From Candidatus Acidiferrales bacterium (GTDB taxonomy: Bacteria; Acidobacteriota; Terriglobia; Acidiferrales; UBA7541): a stretch of DNA of 7,515 nucleotides. A program made the translations under genes and the position numbers. Shown piece by piece: positions 1 to 7,145 of this stretch. Within the stretch, counting starts at the first letter, position 1; every line of letters starts with the position of its first letter. The notes under the pieces are model-generated. The model worked only from the letters and a program-made list of their open reading frames with translations. It was not told where the DNA came from and did not search any database. The DNA lies in NCBI GenBank assembly GCA_955651735.1, contig CATPAM010000182.1, positions 1 to 7,515 of the forward strand, read 5' to 3'.

Positions 1-153
1 CCTTCCAGCGCAGCCGATGGGCGGCGACGCGAGGTCGACGTCGTCATCCCGGTGCACAACCAGGAGCACGAGCTTGCCCGGCGCGTCCGCCGCATGCATG
101 CGTTCCTGCAAGACGATTTCCCGTTCACCAGCCGGCTCACGATCGCGGACGGC
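1..153 (+). other. Glycosyltransferase family 2 N-terminal fragment within the chimeric ORF
   Basis: The frame-1 translation contains VDVVIPVHN, a helix rich in Arg/Leu (ELARRVRRMHAFL), then FPFTSRLTIAD. This is the pattern of dolichyl-phosphate-mannose-synthase-like GT2 enzymes, where VDVVIPVYNEE begins the GT-A fold and ITIADNAS carries the second strand and a nucleotide-sugar-contacting Asp. Nothing of the rest of a glycosyltransferase (DXD, acceptor region) follows in any frame. Counted by hand, bases 1-150 are about 68% GC and the next 120 codon-region bases about 60%, which fits a different origin but is a small sample. Confidence 0.6.
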
Positions 154-1155
154 GCGAGGCCACCCGTCGACAAAGCCTGCGGCGAAGGCCTCATGCCCCA
201 CACTTTTTCCGCCTTGCGGGATCTCGGCATCAGCCTAAGCGCTTCCGATGGCTTTCCTTTCCATGGACTCCGCTTCTGGGAACGCAACACGAGTGCGGAA
301 GCGGACTTTCCCGAGGAACACGGACTAGGTGTCCGGAGAGTGGTGCTTCACCAAGTGCTTCTGGAGAGAGCGCAGAGCATAGGCGTACGCCTTCTTTGGC
401 AGACGCCGGTCATTGGGATTTGCAACGACGAGGTCCTCCTCGCCGGCGGAACGATTTGCGCGCGCTGGATTGTCGGCGCGGACGGAGTCAGTTCCCGGGT
501 GCGGCAGTGGTGTGGGCTGAACCATCAAACGCACGGCGCACACCGGTACGCAAGTCGGGGTCATTATCGCGTTGAGCCATGGTCCCGCCATGTGGAAGTT
601 TACTGGGGAGAATGCGCGCAGGCCTATGTGACTCCCGTCGGAGTACAGGCCGTTTGTGTTGCCGTGGTATCGCGCTGCCCAGGAGTGCGCTTGTCCTCGC
701 TACAAGAGAAGTTTCCCGAATTGGCCAGGCGCCTCGATCATGCTACGTGCATCGGAGCGGAACGCGGGGCCGTCACGGTGACACGTCAACTGAAAAGCGT
801 CCATCGCGGAGCTGTCGCGTTAGTCGGTGACGCGTCCGGAAGCGTTGACGCCATTGCGGGCGATGGGCTCAACCTGGGTTTCCGGCAGGCGCTGGCGCTC
901 GCAACCGCTATGCAGGCGGGAGATCTCGGCGCGTATCAGCAAGCGCACCGGCGCCTCGCGCGACGACCGAGCTGCATGGCTCGCCTAATGCTTCTGCTCG
1001 ATAGCCGCGCCGCGCTGCGACGTCGGACTATCGCGGCGCTGGCCGCGCATCCGGAGGTTTTTTCACGATTGTTGAGAGTGCATATCGGCGCGGCTTCTTC
1101 AATGGAGGTGGCCAGCGCAGGCACGCTGCTGGGTTGGCGCTTGATGACCGCCTAG
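1..1155 (+). CDS. Chimeric ORF: GT2-like N-terminus fused to FAD-dependent oxidoreductase lacking its FAD motif (5' partial)
   Basis: The frame is open from base 1 to a TAG at 1153-1155 (384 codons in the window), so the true start probably lies upstream; GTG at 52 and ATG at 94 are only internal candidates. Residues ~10-50 (VDVVIPVHN..., then LTIAD) look like the first beta-alpha-beta of a family 2 glycosyltransferase. From residue ~51 the protein matches the group of FAD-dependent oxidoreductases with the CGEGLMP motif (residues 60-66), GADG (159-162) and the C-terminal FAD-contacting GDASG (276-280) followed by AGDGLNLGF. These are geranylgeranyl-reductase/PHBH-like flavoproteins, often found beside type III polyketide synthase genes (recalled family context, not visible here). 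The expected N-terminal GxGxxG dinucleotide-binding motif is absent, having been replaced by the glycosyltransferase piece, so FAD binding is doubtful. The C-terminal part is intact to its usual GWRLMTA end. Oxidoreductase identity is fairly sure; substrate unknown; function of the chimera doubtful. Confidence 0.8.
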   Translation, partial: PSSAADGRRREVDVVIPVHNQEHELARRVRRMHAFLQDDFPFTSRLTIADGARPPVDKACGEGLMPHTFSALRDLGISLSASDGFPFHGLRFWERNTSAEADFPEEHGLGVRRVVLHQVLLERAQSIGVRLLWQTPVIGICNDEVLLAGGTICARWIVGADGVSSRVRQWCGLNHQTHGAHRYASRGHYRVEPWSRHVEVYWGECAQAYVTPVGVQAVCVAVVSRCPGVRLSSLQEKFPELARRLDHATCIGAERGAVTVTRQLKSVHRGAVALVGDASGSVDAIAGDGLNLGFRQALALATAMQAGDLGAYQQAHRRLARRPSCMARLMLLLDSRAALRRRTIAALAAHPEVFSRLLRVHIGAASSMEVASAGTLLGWRLMTA

Positions 1156-2279
1156 TCTTCCGGCTCTTGCGTCACGATGTGAACGTCGACCGCCGGTGAG
1201 TCACGCAAGAAGCGGTGCACTGCGGACAAATAAAGATACTTTCGCCAGTCATGAACCGGCGCCCGCCCGAAAATCACGTGGGTGATGTGTTTTGTACGGA
1301 CGAATGCCGCGACGGAGTCCGCCACGCTCCGCCCTTTCAGGCGAATTACCTGCGCTCCCAGGCTCTCGGCGAAGCGCAGGTTAGCCGCAAGTGCACTCTG
1401 ATTTGATTCCTTGGGGCCGAATTCGCGGTCCACGTGAACGACGTATAGCTCCGCATCCATCCGGCGAGCCATTCTCGCGCCGCGGGCAATCAGGTATTGC
1501 CCGGCGGGATTCGAGGATATGCAAACTGCCATGCGCTCGCGGACGCCCCAGTTCTTGCGGATGTCCTGCGCCTCCATGTAGGACTCGAGGCTGCGGTCGA
1601 CTTGCTCGGCAACCTGGCGCAGGGCCAGTTCGCGAAGGGCGATGAGATTCCCACGACGAAAGAAATTACTCAGCGAGCGTTCCACCTTGTCGCTGCTGTA
1701 GACGTCGCCGCGCTTCATGCGGTTCTGAAGCGCCTCGGGGGTGAGGTCCACCATAACCGTTTCGGAAGCGGTGAGCGGCACCCAATCCGGCACCGTTTCT
1801 CGCACGACGATGCCTGTGATGGATCGCACCACTGGAGCAATGCTCTCAATGTGCTGAATATTCAGCGTGGAAACGACGTCGATCTTTGCCGCCAACAGCT
1901 CCTGCACGTCTTCGTAGCGCTTGCGGTGTTTGCTGCCGGGGATGTTGGTGTGCGCCAGTTCGTCCACCAACACCACTTCCGGGTGCCGTGCCAGGATGGC
2001 GTCAACATCCATCTCCTCGAACACCGTGCCCTTGTATTCCATTTTCTTGCGCGGCACGTGGTCCATTTGCGCGACTAGTTCTTCGATGGCTTTGCGTCCG
2101 TGCGTCTCCACCACTCCCACAACCACGTCTTCGCCGCGGCCGCGCCGGCGCAGCGCCTCACTCAACATGCTGAAGGTTTTGCCCACGCCTGGCGCGTAGC
2201 CAAGGAAAAGCTTGAAGATGCCCCGCGTTTTTTGCGGCGGCGAAGCGACTTCCAGCCACTCTTCGGGTTTTTTGGGCAA
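1152..2279 (-). CDS. kdpD: KdpD N-terminal half: KdpD ATPase domain plus universal stress protein domain, stand-alone
   Basis: This 375-residue protein corresponds to the cytosolic input region of the K+ sensor KdpD. Residues ~18-228 are the KdpD domain, with Walker A GYAPGVGKT (27-35), the VVETHGR segment (56-62) and a Walker B-like VVLVDELAHTN (102-112). Residues ~248-370 are a universal-stress-protein domain ending in VIFGRAP and DVHIV. There are no membrane helices, GAF or kinase domain; those are encoded by the divergent gene at 2328-3788, and 375 + 486 residues approximates a full KdpD (~890). The start is TTG: an in-frame TAG lies two codons upstream (2283-2285) and a GGAGA lies 9 nt before TTG. 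It is on the same strand as kdpABC but separated from it by the kinase/kdpE block. Likely role: nucleotide- or ligand-dependent tuning of the kinase half in trans (inferred). Stand-alone KdpD N-terminal proteins are known from other bacteria. Confidence 0.92.
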   Translation of the reverse strand: MPKKPEEWLEVASPPQKTRGIFKLFLGYAPGVGKTFSMLSEALRRRGRGEDVVVGVVETHGRKAIEELVAQMDHVPRKKMEYKGTVFEEMDVDAILARHPEVVLVDELAHTNIPGSKHRKRYEDVQELLAAKIDVVSTLNIQHIESIAPVVRSITGIVVRETVPDWVPLTASETVMVDLTPEALQNRMKRGDVYSSDKVERSLSNFFRRGNLIALRELALRQVAEQVDRSLESYMEAQDIRKNWGVRERMAVCISSNPAGQYLIARGARMARRMDAELYVVHVDREFGPKESNQSALAANLRFAESLGAQVIRLKGRSVADSVAAFVRTKHITHVIFGRAPVHDWRKYLYLSAVHRFLRDSPAVDVHIVTQEPED

Positions 2280-2327
2280 GGCCTATGTTCTCCGCGACGA
2301 ATTTTCAGCATGCGCTAGAATATAGTG
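2280..2327. promoter_or_regulatory. Divergent control region between the two kdpD halves
   Basis: These 48 bp are all that separates the TTG of the N-terminal gene from the ATG of the kinase gene, so both promoters and any operator must fit here or inside the coding ends. On the plus strand TAGAAT (2316-2321) resembles a -10 box and ends 6 nt before ATG 2328; on the minus strand the overlapping TATATT (2324-2319) is a candidate -10 for the other gene. No convincing -35 is visible for either. An imperfect dyad (arms about 2301-2309 and 2314-2323, AGC/GCT next to the ATGC centre) lies between them and could be an operator. All promoter calls are inference by eye. Confidence 0.4.
2289..2293 (-). 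promoter_or_regulatory. Ribosome binding site of the kdpD N-terminal gene
   Basis: On the minus strand this reads GGAGA, 9 nt before the TTG at 2279-2277. It supports the rare TTG start, which the in-frame stop at 2283-2285 already nearly forces. Confidence 0.55.
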
Positions 2328-3788
2328 ATGCAAAGATTCCTAGCCGGCCGGATCATCGGGATAGCCGTGTCCCTGGCCGTGGTCGCCGGCATTTCCTTCT
2401 TCTATCGCCACATTCTGCACGTGAACCAAACGACTGTGGCGCTTTCGTTTCTGCTGGCAATTCTAGCAGTTTCGGCAGTGTGGGGAATGGCGGTTTCCGT
2501 GGCCATGTCGCTCGTGGCGGTGGTCGCTTTCAACTATTTCTTTTTGCCGCCGGTCGGGACGCTGACCATCACGGATCCGCAAAACTGGGTCGCGCTGTTC
2601 GCCTTCCTAGTCACTTCCATTGTGGGCAGCCAGCTTTCCTCGCGGATCCGGACAGAAGCCGACGAAGCGCACCAGCGCAGGCGCGAGGTTGAGCGCCTCT
2701 ACCAGTTCAGCCGCAAACTCCTCGGCGAAGGCAATGTCATTCAATTGATGAACGCCATACCGGATTACATCGTCGAGAGTTTTGAAGCCGGCGCGGCCGC
2801 GCTGTTTCTTCCGCAAAAGGACAAATTCTACCGCTCCGGGTTCGGTGCGGCTCATCTGGATGAAGACAAAATGAAGCAGGCGCTCTTGCTCGATGAGATC
2901 TCTGCCGATACTCAGCAAGGCCAGTATTTTATTCCCATTCGTCTGGGTGTCCGCCCTATCGGCAGCCTTGGGATTTCAGGATCGCAGCTTTCGCGCCAAT
3001 CATTGGACGCCATCAGCACGCTGGTGGCGATTGCCATTGAGCGGGCACGCGCCGTCGAGCAACTCGGGCAGACCGAAGCGGAACGGCAAGGTGAGCGGCT
3101 CAAGTCCGCGCTGCTGGATTCGATCACCCACGACTTTCGCACGCCCCTGACTTCTATGAAAGCTGCGGTCAGCAGCTTGCTCTCTTCACTGCCCTCCGAC
3201 GCAAAGCAGACGCACGAGCTTCTCTCCATCATCAACGAGGAGTGCGACCGCTTGAACCGCTTGGTCGAAGAAGCTGGCGAGATGGCTAAGCTCGAGGCAG
3301 GCGAAATCGCTCTGGACCTCGCGCCTGTCCCCGTGGAGGAAATCATCCAGACGGCTCTGGGACACTGCAGTGCGTCCCTCAGCGGGCGCCCGGTAGACCT
3401 GCGCGTCTCCACGGACCTGCCGCCGGTGCGCGCCGACCGCGAACGTGCCAAAGAAGCATTGGTGCAATTGATTGACAATGCCAACCTCTATTCCGCAAAG
3501 GATCAGCCGATCACCATCACTGCCGAGCTGACCGGAGACACGATTACCATGAGCGTCGCCGACCGCGGTCCGGGAATCGATGAGTTCGAGCAAACCATGA
3601 TCTTCGACAAGTTTTATCGCGGCAAGGATCAACGCTACCTGGTGCGCGGAACAGGCATGGGTTTGCCAATTGCCAAGGCGCTGATTGTGGCTCAGCAGGG
3701 GACCATCAGCGTCACCAGTCAGTTGGGCCATGGTTCGGTGTTCGCGTTTACGCTTCCGGTCGACCGCGGGCGAAAGGAGGGCCGTTGA
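2328..3788 (+). CDS. kdpD: KdpD C-terminal half: membrane-anchored sensor histidine kinase (DUF4118-GAF-HisKA-HATPase)
   Basis: This membrane sensor kinase phosphorylates KdpE in response to K+ limitation. Counting from GTG 2325 (one codon before the chosen ATG), four membrane helices lie at about residues 8-27, 36-54, 56-75 and 87-104, including the KdpD-typical FNYFFLPPVGTL stretch. A basic/coiled linker (105-135) and a GAF-like domain (~138-245) follow. The kinase core has the phospho-acceptor His269 in SITHDFRTPL, an N box around LIDNANLY (382-389), G1 VADRGPGID (411-419) and G2 GTGMGLPIA (442-450), all intact. The cytosolic KdpD/USP input domains of classical KdpD are missing from this gene and encoded head-to-head on the other strand. 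An in-frame TAG at 2316-2318 limits the start to GTG 2325 or ATG 2328; no Shine-Dalgarno precedes either. Its TGA overlaps the TTG start of kdpE, so the two are surely co-transcribed. Confidence 0.93.
   Translation: MQRFLAGRIIGIAVSLAVVAGISFFYRHILHVNQTTVALSFLLAILAVSAVWGMAVSVAMSLVAVVAFNYFFLPPVGTLTITDPQNWVALFAFLVTSIVGSQLSSRIRTEADEAHQRRREVERLYQFSRKLLGEGNVIQLMNAIPDYIVESFEAGAAALFLPQKDKFYRSGFGAAHLDEDKMKQALLLDEISADTQQGQYFIPIRLGVRPIGSLGISGSQLSRQSLDAISTLVAIAIERARAVEQLGQTEAERQGERLKSALLDSITHDFRTPLTSMKAAVSSLLSSLPSDAKQTHELLSIINEECDRLNRLVEEAGEMAKLEAGEIALDLAPVPVEEIIQTALGHCSASLSGRPVDLRVSTDLPPVRADRERAKEALVQLIDNANLYSAKDQPITITAELTGDTITMSVADRGPGIDEFEQTMIFDKFYRGKDQRYLVRGTGMGLPIAKALIVAQQGTISVTSQLGHGSVFAFTLPVDRGRKEGR
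3775..3780 (+). promoter_or_regulatory. Strong ribosome binding site of kdpE
   Basis: AGGAGG, within the last codons of the kinase gene, lies 4 nt before the TTG at 3785. The near-perfect match to anti-Shine-Dalgarno offsets the weak TTG codon and selects this start. Confidence 0.7.
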
Positions 3789-4504
3789 GCGCCGCGAATA
3801 TCCTGGTGGTGGATGACGAGCCGCAGATTCGCCGCGTGATGCGCGCTACTCTCAGTGCGCAGGGTTACGTGATCACCGAGGCCAAGACCGGCGAAGAAGC
3901 CCTCGAGTCCCTTCGCAAACAGCGGCCGGATTTGGTCCTGCTGGACGTTAACATGCCGGGAATGGGTGGAATCGAAACTTGCCGCGAAATTCGCCGCATT
4001 TCAGACGCTCCCGTCATCATGCTCACCGTGCGCAATGCCGAGCGAGACAAGGTTTCTGCTCTGGATGCCGGCGCCGACGATTACGTGGTGAAGCCCTTCA
4101 GCATTGAGGAGTTGCTCGCGCGCATCCGCGCTGCACTGCGCAGGTACGCTCCCGGAGATGCGATGCCGCCCTTTGTGTCGAAGGACCTGAGCATCGACTT
4201 TGAAGCGCGGGAAATCACCGTGAGCGGCGAGATAGTGCACCTGACGCCCAAGGAATATGACGTCTTGAAATATCTGGTTGCCAATCAAGGCAAGCCGCTC
4301 GCTCACCGCAGGCTGCTTCAGGCCGTTTGGGGACCGGATTATGGCGACGAGACCGAAAATCTGCGCGTCGTGATCAATCAACTGCGAAAAAAGATTGAAA
4401 TGAATCCGTCGCGCCCAAAATACATCCTGACCGAGCCTTGGGTGGGATACCGCTTTCAGCCGCCTCGCACCGGCAGCACCAAAGAAAGCTCAAGAAAATC
4501 CTGA
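3785..4504 (+). CDS. kdpE: Response regulator KdpE (OmpR/PhoB family)
   Basis: This DNA-binding response regulator is phosphorylated by the KdpD kinase and is expected to activate kdpFABC. The 239 residues hold a receiver domain (~4-120) with acidic pair D10/D11, phospho-acceptor D54 (VLLDVNMPG), switch T81 and K103 in DYVVKPF. A winged-helix effector domain (~130-226) follows, with LTPKEYDVLKYL, VWGPDYGDETENLRV, INQLRKKIE and GYRF. Length and all key residues are normal for the family (E. coli KdpE is 225 residues); a short polar tail follows GYRF. Translation starts at TTG, sharing TTGA with the stop of the kinase gene, which suggests translational coupling and balanced output. The 3' end lies 3 bp from the 3' end of convergent kdpC. 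The target promoter, upstream of kdpA, is outside the window. Confidence 0.95.
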   Translation: MSAANILVVDDEPQIRRVMRATLSAQGYVITEAKTGEEALESLRKQRPDLVLLDVNMPGMGGIETCREIRRISDAPVIMLTVRNAERDKVSALDAGADDYVVKPFSIEELLARIRAALRRYAPGDAMPPFVSKDLSIDFEAREITVSGEIVHLTPKEYDVLKYLVANQGKPLAHRRLLQAVWGPDYGDETENLRVVINQLRKKIEMNPSRPKYILTEPWVGYRFQPPRTGSTKESSRKS

Positions 4505-4509
4505 GTTTT
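4489..4509 (+). terminator. Weak candidate terminator at the end of kdpE
   Basis: CTCA-A-GA, a three-base AAA loop, then TC-C-TGAG can pair as a short stem with one A-C mismatch, followed by TTTT. It spans the kdpE stop codon. The stem is short and not GC-rich, so this is only a possibility, noted because no other terminator is visible between the convergent genes. Confidence 0.15.
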
Positions 4510-5083
4510 ATGGCTGCTTCTGATGGGTGGCGTCCAAATCCAGGTTCAGCTCCAGCACCCGCACGCGTGGTTCGCCCAGAAAGCCCAACTGCCGTTTCAG
4601 CGTGTGTTTGTTCACCAGCGCTTGTACTTCTTCTTCGCTCATGCTGCGTGCCCGCGCCACCCGCCCCACCTGAAATTGTGCGGCCGCGATCGATATTTCC
4701 GGGTCAAGCCCAGAGCCTGACGCAGTCACCAAATCCACGGGAATTGCCGCGCCGGGATTCTCTGCGTGTAGCTTCTCCACGTCGGCCTTCACCCGGTCGA
4801 GCAGTTGGTGGTTCGTTGGCGCCAAGTTCGTAGCGCCCGATTGCGAAGCGTCGTAACCGGCGCCGGCGCCGGATGGTCTCGAATGGAAATATTGCGGCAA
4901 TATAAAGCCTTGCCCCAGCAGCGCCGATCCTACGAGTTGACCTTGGACTCGTATAAGGCTGCCATTTGCTTGCGCAGGGAAGAGCAGTTGCGCAAGACCG
5001 GTCACCGAGAGGGGGTAGACCAGGCCAAAAACCACCGTGGTCACCATCGTCATCAGTAGAGCGATTTGCAGGTTTTCTTTCAT
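4508..5083 (-). CDS. kdpC: K+-transporting ATPase subunit KdpC
   Basis: KdpC is the single-span accessory subunit of the KdpFABC complex; it stabilises the complex and raises the ATP affinity of KdpB. The 191 residues match the usual length. One N-terminal membrane helix (~7-29, ALLMTMVTTVVFGLVYPL) is followed by an extracytoplasmic domain with the family blocks QYFHSRPS (64-71), SGATNLAPTN (82-91), VTASGSGLDPEIS (119-131) and LVNKHT (156-161). The C-terminus ends GEPRVRVLELNLDLD as in other KdpC proteins. ATG 5083 is preceded by GAGG overlapping the kdpB stop, pointing to translational coupling with kdpB. The gene ends 3 bp from convergent kdpE. Confidence 0.96.
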   Translation of the reverse strand: MKENLQIALLMTMVTTVVFGLVYPLSVTGLAQLLFPAQANGSLIRVQGQLVGSALLGQGFILPQYFHSRPSGAGAGYDASQSGATNLAPTNHQLLDRVKADVEKLHAENPGAAIPVDLVTASGSGLDPEISIAAAQFQVGRVARARSMSEEEVQALVNKHTLKRQLGFLGEPRVRVLELNLDLDATHQKQP

Positions 5084-5090
5084 CCCTCAG

Positions 5091-5094
5091 CCTC
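5091..5094 (-). promoter_or_regulatory. Ribosome binding site of kdpC, overlapping the kdpB stop codon
   Basis: On the minus strand GAGG lies 7 nt before the kdpC ATG and shares bases with the TGA of kdpB (5095-5093). A second GAGGG directly abuts the ATG and is too close to serve as the main site. Confidence 0.5.
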
Positions 5095-7141
5095 ACGCAA
5101 GATGCAGATACAGAATGGCAATGTCGATCAGCTTGATGCCGACAAACGGCACGACAATGCCGCCGAGTCCGTAGACAAGCAAATTGCGCCGCAACAACGC
5201 CGCGGCGCCCAGCGGGCGGTAGCGTACTCCGCGGAGCGCCAGCGGAATCAGCGCTATGATGATCAGCGCGTTGAAAATGACGGCGGACAAGATTGCGGAA
5301 TGCGGCGTGCCCAGCCGCATGATGTTGATGGCGTTCAGTTCCGGAAATACGCGGGCAAACATGGCGGGAATGATGGCGAAATACTTGGCAACGTCGTTGG
5401 CAACCGAAAAAGTGGTGAGCGCCCCGCGCGTGATCAGCAACTGTTTGCCGATCTCCACGATCTCGATCAGCTTGGTCGGATTGGAGTCCAGGTCCACCAT
5501 GTTTCCGGCTTCCTTGGCAGCTTGCGTTCCCGTGTTCATCGCGACACCGACGTCCGCTTGTGCTAGCGCCGGGGCGTCGTTGGTGCCGTCGCCGGTCATG
5601 GCGACGAGCCTTCCCTTGGCCTGTTCGCGGCGAATGAGCGCCATTTTGTCTTCTGGGCGCGCCTCTGCTAGGAAATCATCCACACCGGCCTGGCGCGCGA
5701 TGGCCGCGGCGGTCAGCGGATTGTCTCCTGTGATCATCATGGTGCGAATGCCCATGGCGCGCAGATGATCGAAGCGTTCGCGCATGCCTCCCTTGACAAC
5801 GTCAGTCAGCGCGATAACACCCAGAGCGCGGCCGTTTTCGGCTACAAGTAGAGGTGTGCCTCCGGCATTGGAAATCTCCGTGACGCACTGTTGAATCTCA
5901 AGCGGGACCGCGTTGTCACGCTCGGCGACGTATTTTGCGATCGCTTCCGGGGCTCCTTTGCGAATTTGCCGGCCGTCGAGGTCCACCCCGGACATGCGCG
6001 TCTGCGCGGAGAAGGGAATGAACAGCGGATTTAGATGACCGACTTCGCGGCCGCGGAGCCCGTATCTTTCCTTGGCCAATACGACAATCGAACGACCTTC
6101 CGGCGTTTCATCGGCCAGCGAGGCAAGTTGCGCCGCGTTGGCCAGATCGGCTTCCATTACGTTCGGGCACGGATGGAACATCGTCGCCTGTCGATTCCCC
6201 AGCGTGATCGTCCCTGTCTTGTCCAACAAGAGCACGTCCACGTCGCCGGATGCTTCTACCGCGCGTCCGGACATCGCAATGACGTTCCGCCGAATCATGC
6301 GGTCCATGCCGGCGATGCCGATTGCGGATAGCAGGCCGCCGATGGTAGTGGGAATCAGGCATACCAGCAGCGATACAAGCACGAATATGCTCTGCGGCGC
6401 TCCCGAATAGATAGCGAAAGGCTGCAACGTGACAACGGCCAGCAAAAAGATAATCGTCAGGCCAGCGAGCAAGATGTTCAGGGCGATTTCGTTGGGTGTT
6501 TTCTGCCGCGATGCGCCCTCTACGAGATGAATCATGCGGTCCAGGAACGTCTCGCCCGGGTTGGACGTGATGCGGATCTTGATCTCGTCAGAAAGGACGC
6601 GGGTCCCGCCGGTTACCGCCGAACGATCGCCGCCGGACTCACGAATGACTGGTGCCGACTCTCCGGTAATCGCCGACTCGTCGACCGAGGCGACGCCTTC
6701 TATGACTTCGCCGTCTCCCGGAATAAACTCACCAGCCGCCACTACGACAACGTCTCCTGAGCGCAGCTTCGAGCTGGGCACCTCATCCATCGATCCATCC
6801 GTGCGCAGCCGGTGCGCCACGGTTTCCGCTCGCGCCTTGCGCAGCGTCTCCGCCTGCGCCTTCCCGCGCCCCTCCGCCATGGCCTCCGCGAAATTCGCGA
6901 ACAGCACGGTGAACCACAGCCACAAGGTAATCTGCAGGCCAAAACCAAAGTGCGCCATGTGGCGCATCGTGTCGTGAACCAGCTCGATGGTCGTAAGAAC
7001 CGCGCCAACCTCCACTACGAACATCACGGGATTCTTCACCATCATTCGCGGGTTCAGTTTCCCGAAGGAGTCGGCTATGGCACGTAGCATCAGCTTTCTG
7101 TCCGCCAGCGGTTTCGCTTTGACGTGAGATGTCTGTTCCAT
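5093..7141 (-). CDS. kdpB: K+-transporting P-type ATPase, catalytic subunit KdpB
   Basis: KdpB hydrolyses ATP through a phospho-Asp cycle to drive K+ import by KdpA in the inner membrane. It is 682 residues, the same length as E. coli KdpB, and key residues fall at identical numbers: TGES with Ser162 (159-162), Pro264 in the membrane CLIPT motif, phosphorylated Asp307 in DKTGT, Phe377 and Lys395 (KGAPEA) in the nucleotide-binding domain, GDGTND with Asp518/Asp522, and membrane Asp583/Lys586. Helices at about 35-56, 66-83, 220-242, 250-275 and three near the C-terminus (~572-600, 612-636, 652-680) fit the P-type family. Ser162 is the site of the inhibitory phosphorylation described in E. coli at high K+. 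ATG 7141 lies 4 bp after the kdpA stop; only a weak AGAG is close to it, so it may be coupled to kdpA translation. Confidence 0.98.
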   Translation of the reverse strand: MEQTSHVKAKPLADRKLMLRAIADSFGKLNPRMMVKNPVMFVVEVGAVLTTIELVHDTMRHMAHFGFGLQITLWLWFTVLFANFAEAMAEGRGKAQAETLRKARAETVAHRLRTDGSMDEVPSSKLRSGDVVVVAAGEFIPGDGEVIEGVASVDESAITGESAPVIRESGGDRSAVTGGTRVLSDEIKIRITSNPGETFLDRMIHLVEGASRQKTPNEIALNILLAGLTIIFLLAVVTLQPFAIYSGAPQSIFVLVSLLVCLIPTTIGGLLSAIGIAGMDRMIRRNVIAMSGRAVEASGDVDVLLLDKTGTITLGNRQATMFHPCPNVMEADLANAAQLASLADETPEGRSIVVLAKERYGLRGREVGHLNPLFIPFSAQTRMSGVDLDGRQIRKGAPEAIAKYVAERDNAVPLEIQQCVTEISNAGGTPLLVAENGRALGVIALTDVVKGGMRERFDHLRAMGIRTMMITGDNPLTAAAIARQAGVDDFLAEARPEDKMALIRREQAKGRLVAMTGDGTNDAPALAQADVGVAMNTGTQAAKEAGNMVDLDSNPTKLIEIVEIGKQLLITRGALTTFSVANDVAKYFAIIPAMFARVFPELNAINIMRLGTPHSAILSAVIFNALIIIALIPLALRGVRYRPLGAAALLRRNLLVYGLGGIVVPFVGIKLIDIAILYLHLA

Positions 7142-7145
7142 GACT

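Noticed and set aside
52..54. GTG at 52 as the true start of the left-edge gene
   Set aside because: The frame is open upstream and the VDVVIP strand typical of the glycosyltransferase family lies before it, so the start is probably outside the window.
1497..2078. Long plus-strand open frame (193 codons) opposite the kdpD N-terminal gene
   Set aside because: It is antisense to a gene with clear Walker motifs and its translation resembles no family; GC-rich genes routinely leave such open frames.
2912..3731. Two minus-strand open frames (190 and 181 codons) opposite the histidine kinase
   Set aside because: Ser/Arg-rich translations without domains, fully antisense to an intact kinase.
4857..4872. 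16-bp perfect GC-only palindrome (CCGGCGCC and its complement)
   Set aside because: It encodes the Gly-Ala repeat before YDAS in KdpC, a normally Gly/Ala-rich place in the family; GC-only codons give the symmetry without needing a function.
5066..5768. Plus-strand open frames opposite the 3' part of kdpB
   Set aside because: They mirror conserved kdpB codons; composition is Gln/Arg/Asp-rich with no recognisable domain or ribosome binding site.
6534..6977. Plus-strand open frame (147 codons) opposite kdpB
   Set aside because: Low-complexity Ser/Arg/Pro translation, antisense to conserved P-type ATPase sequence.
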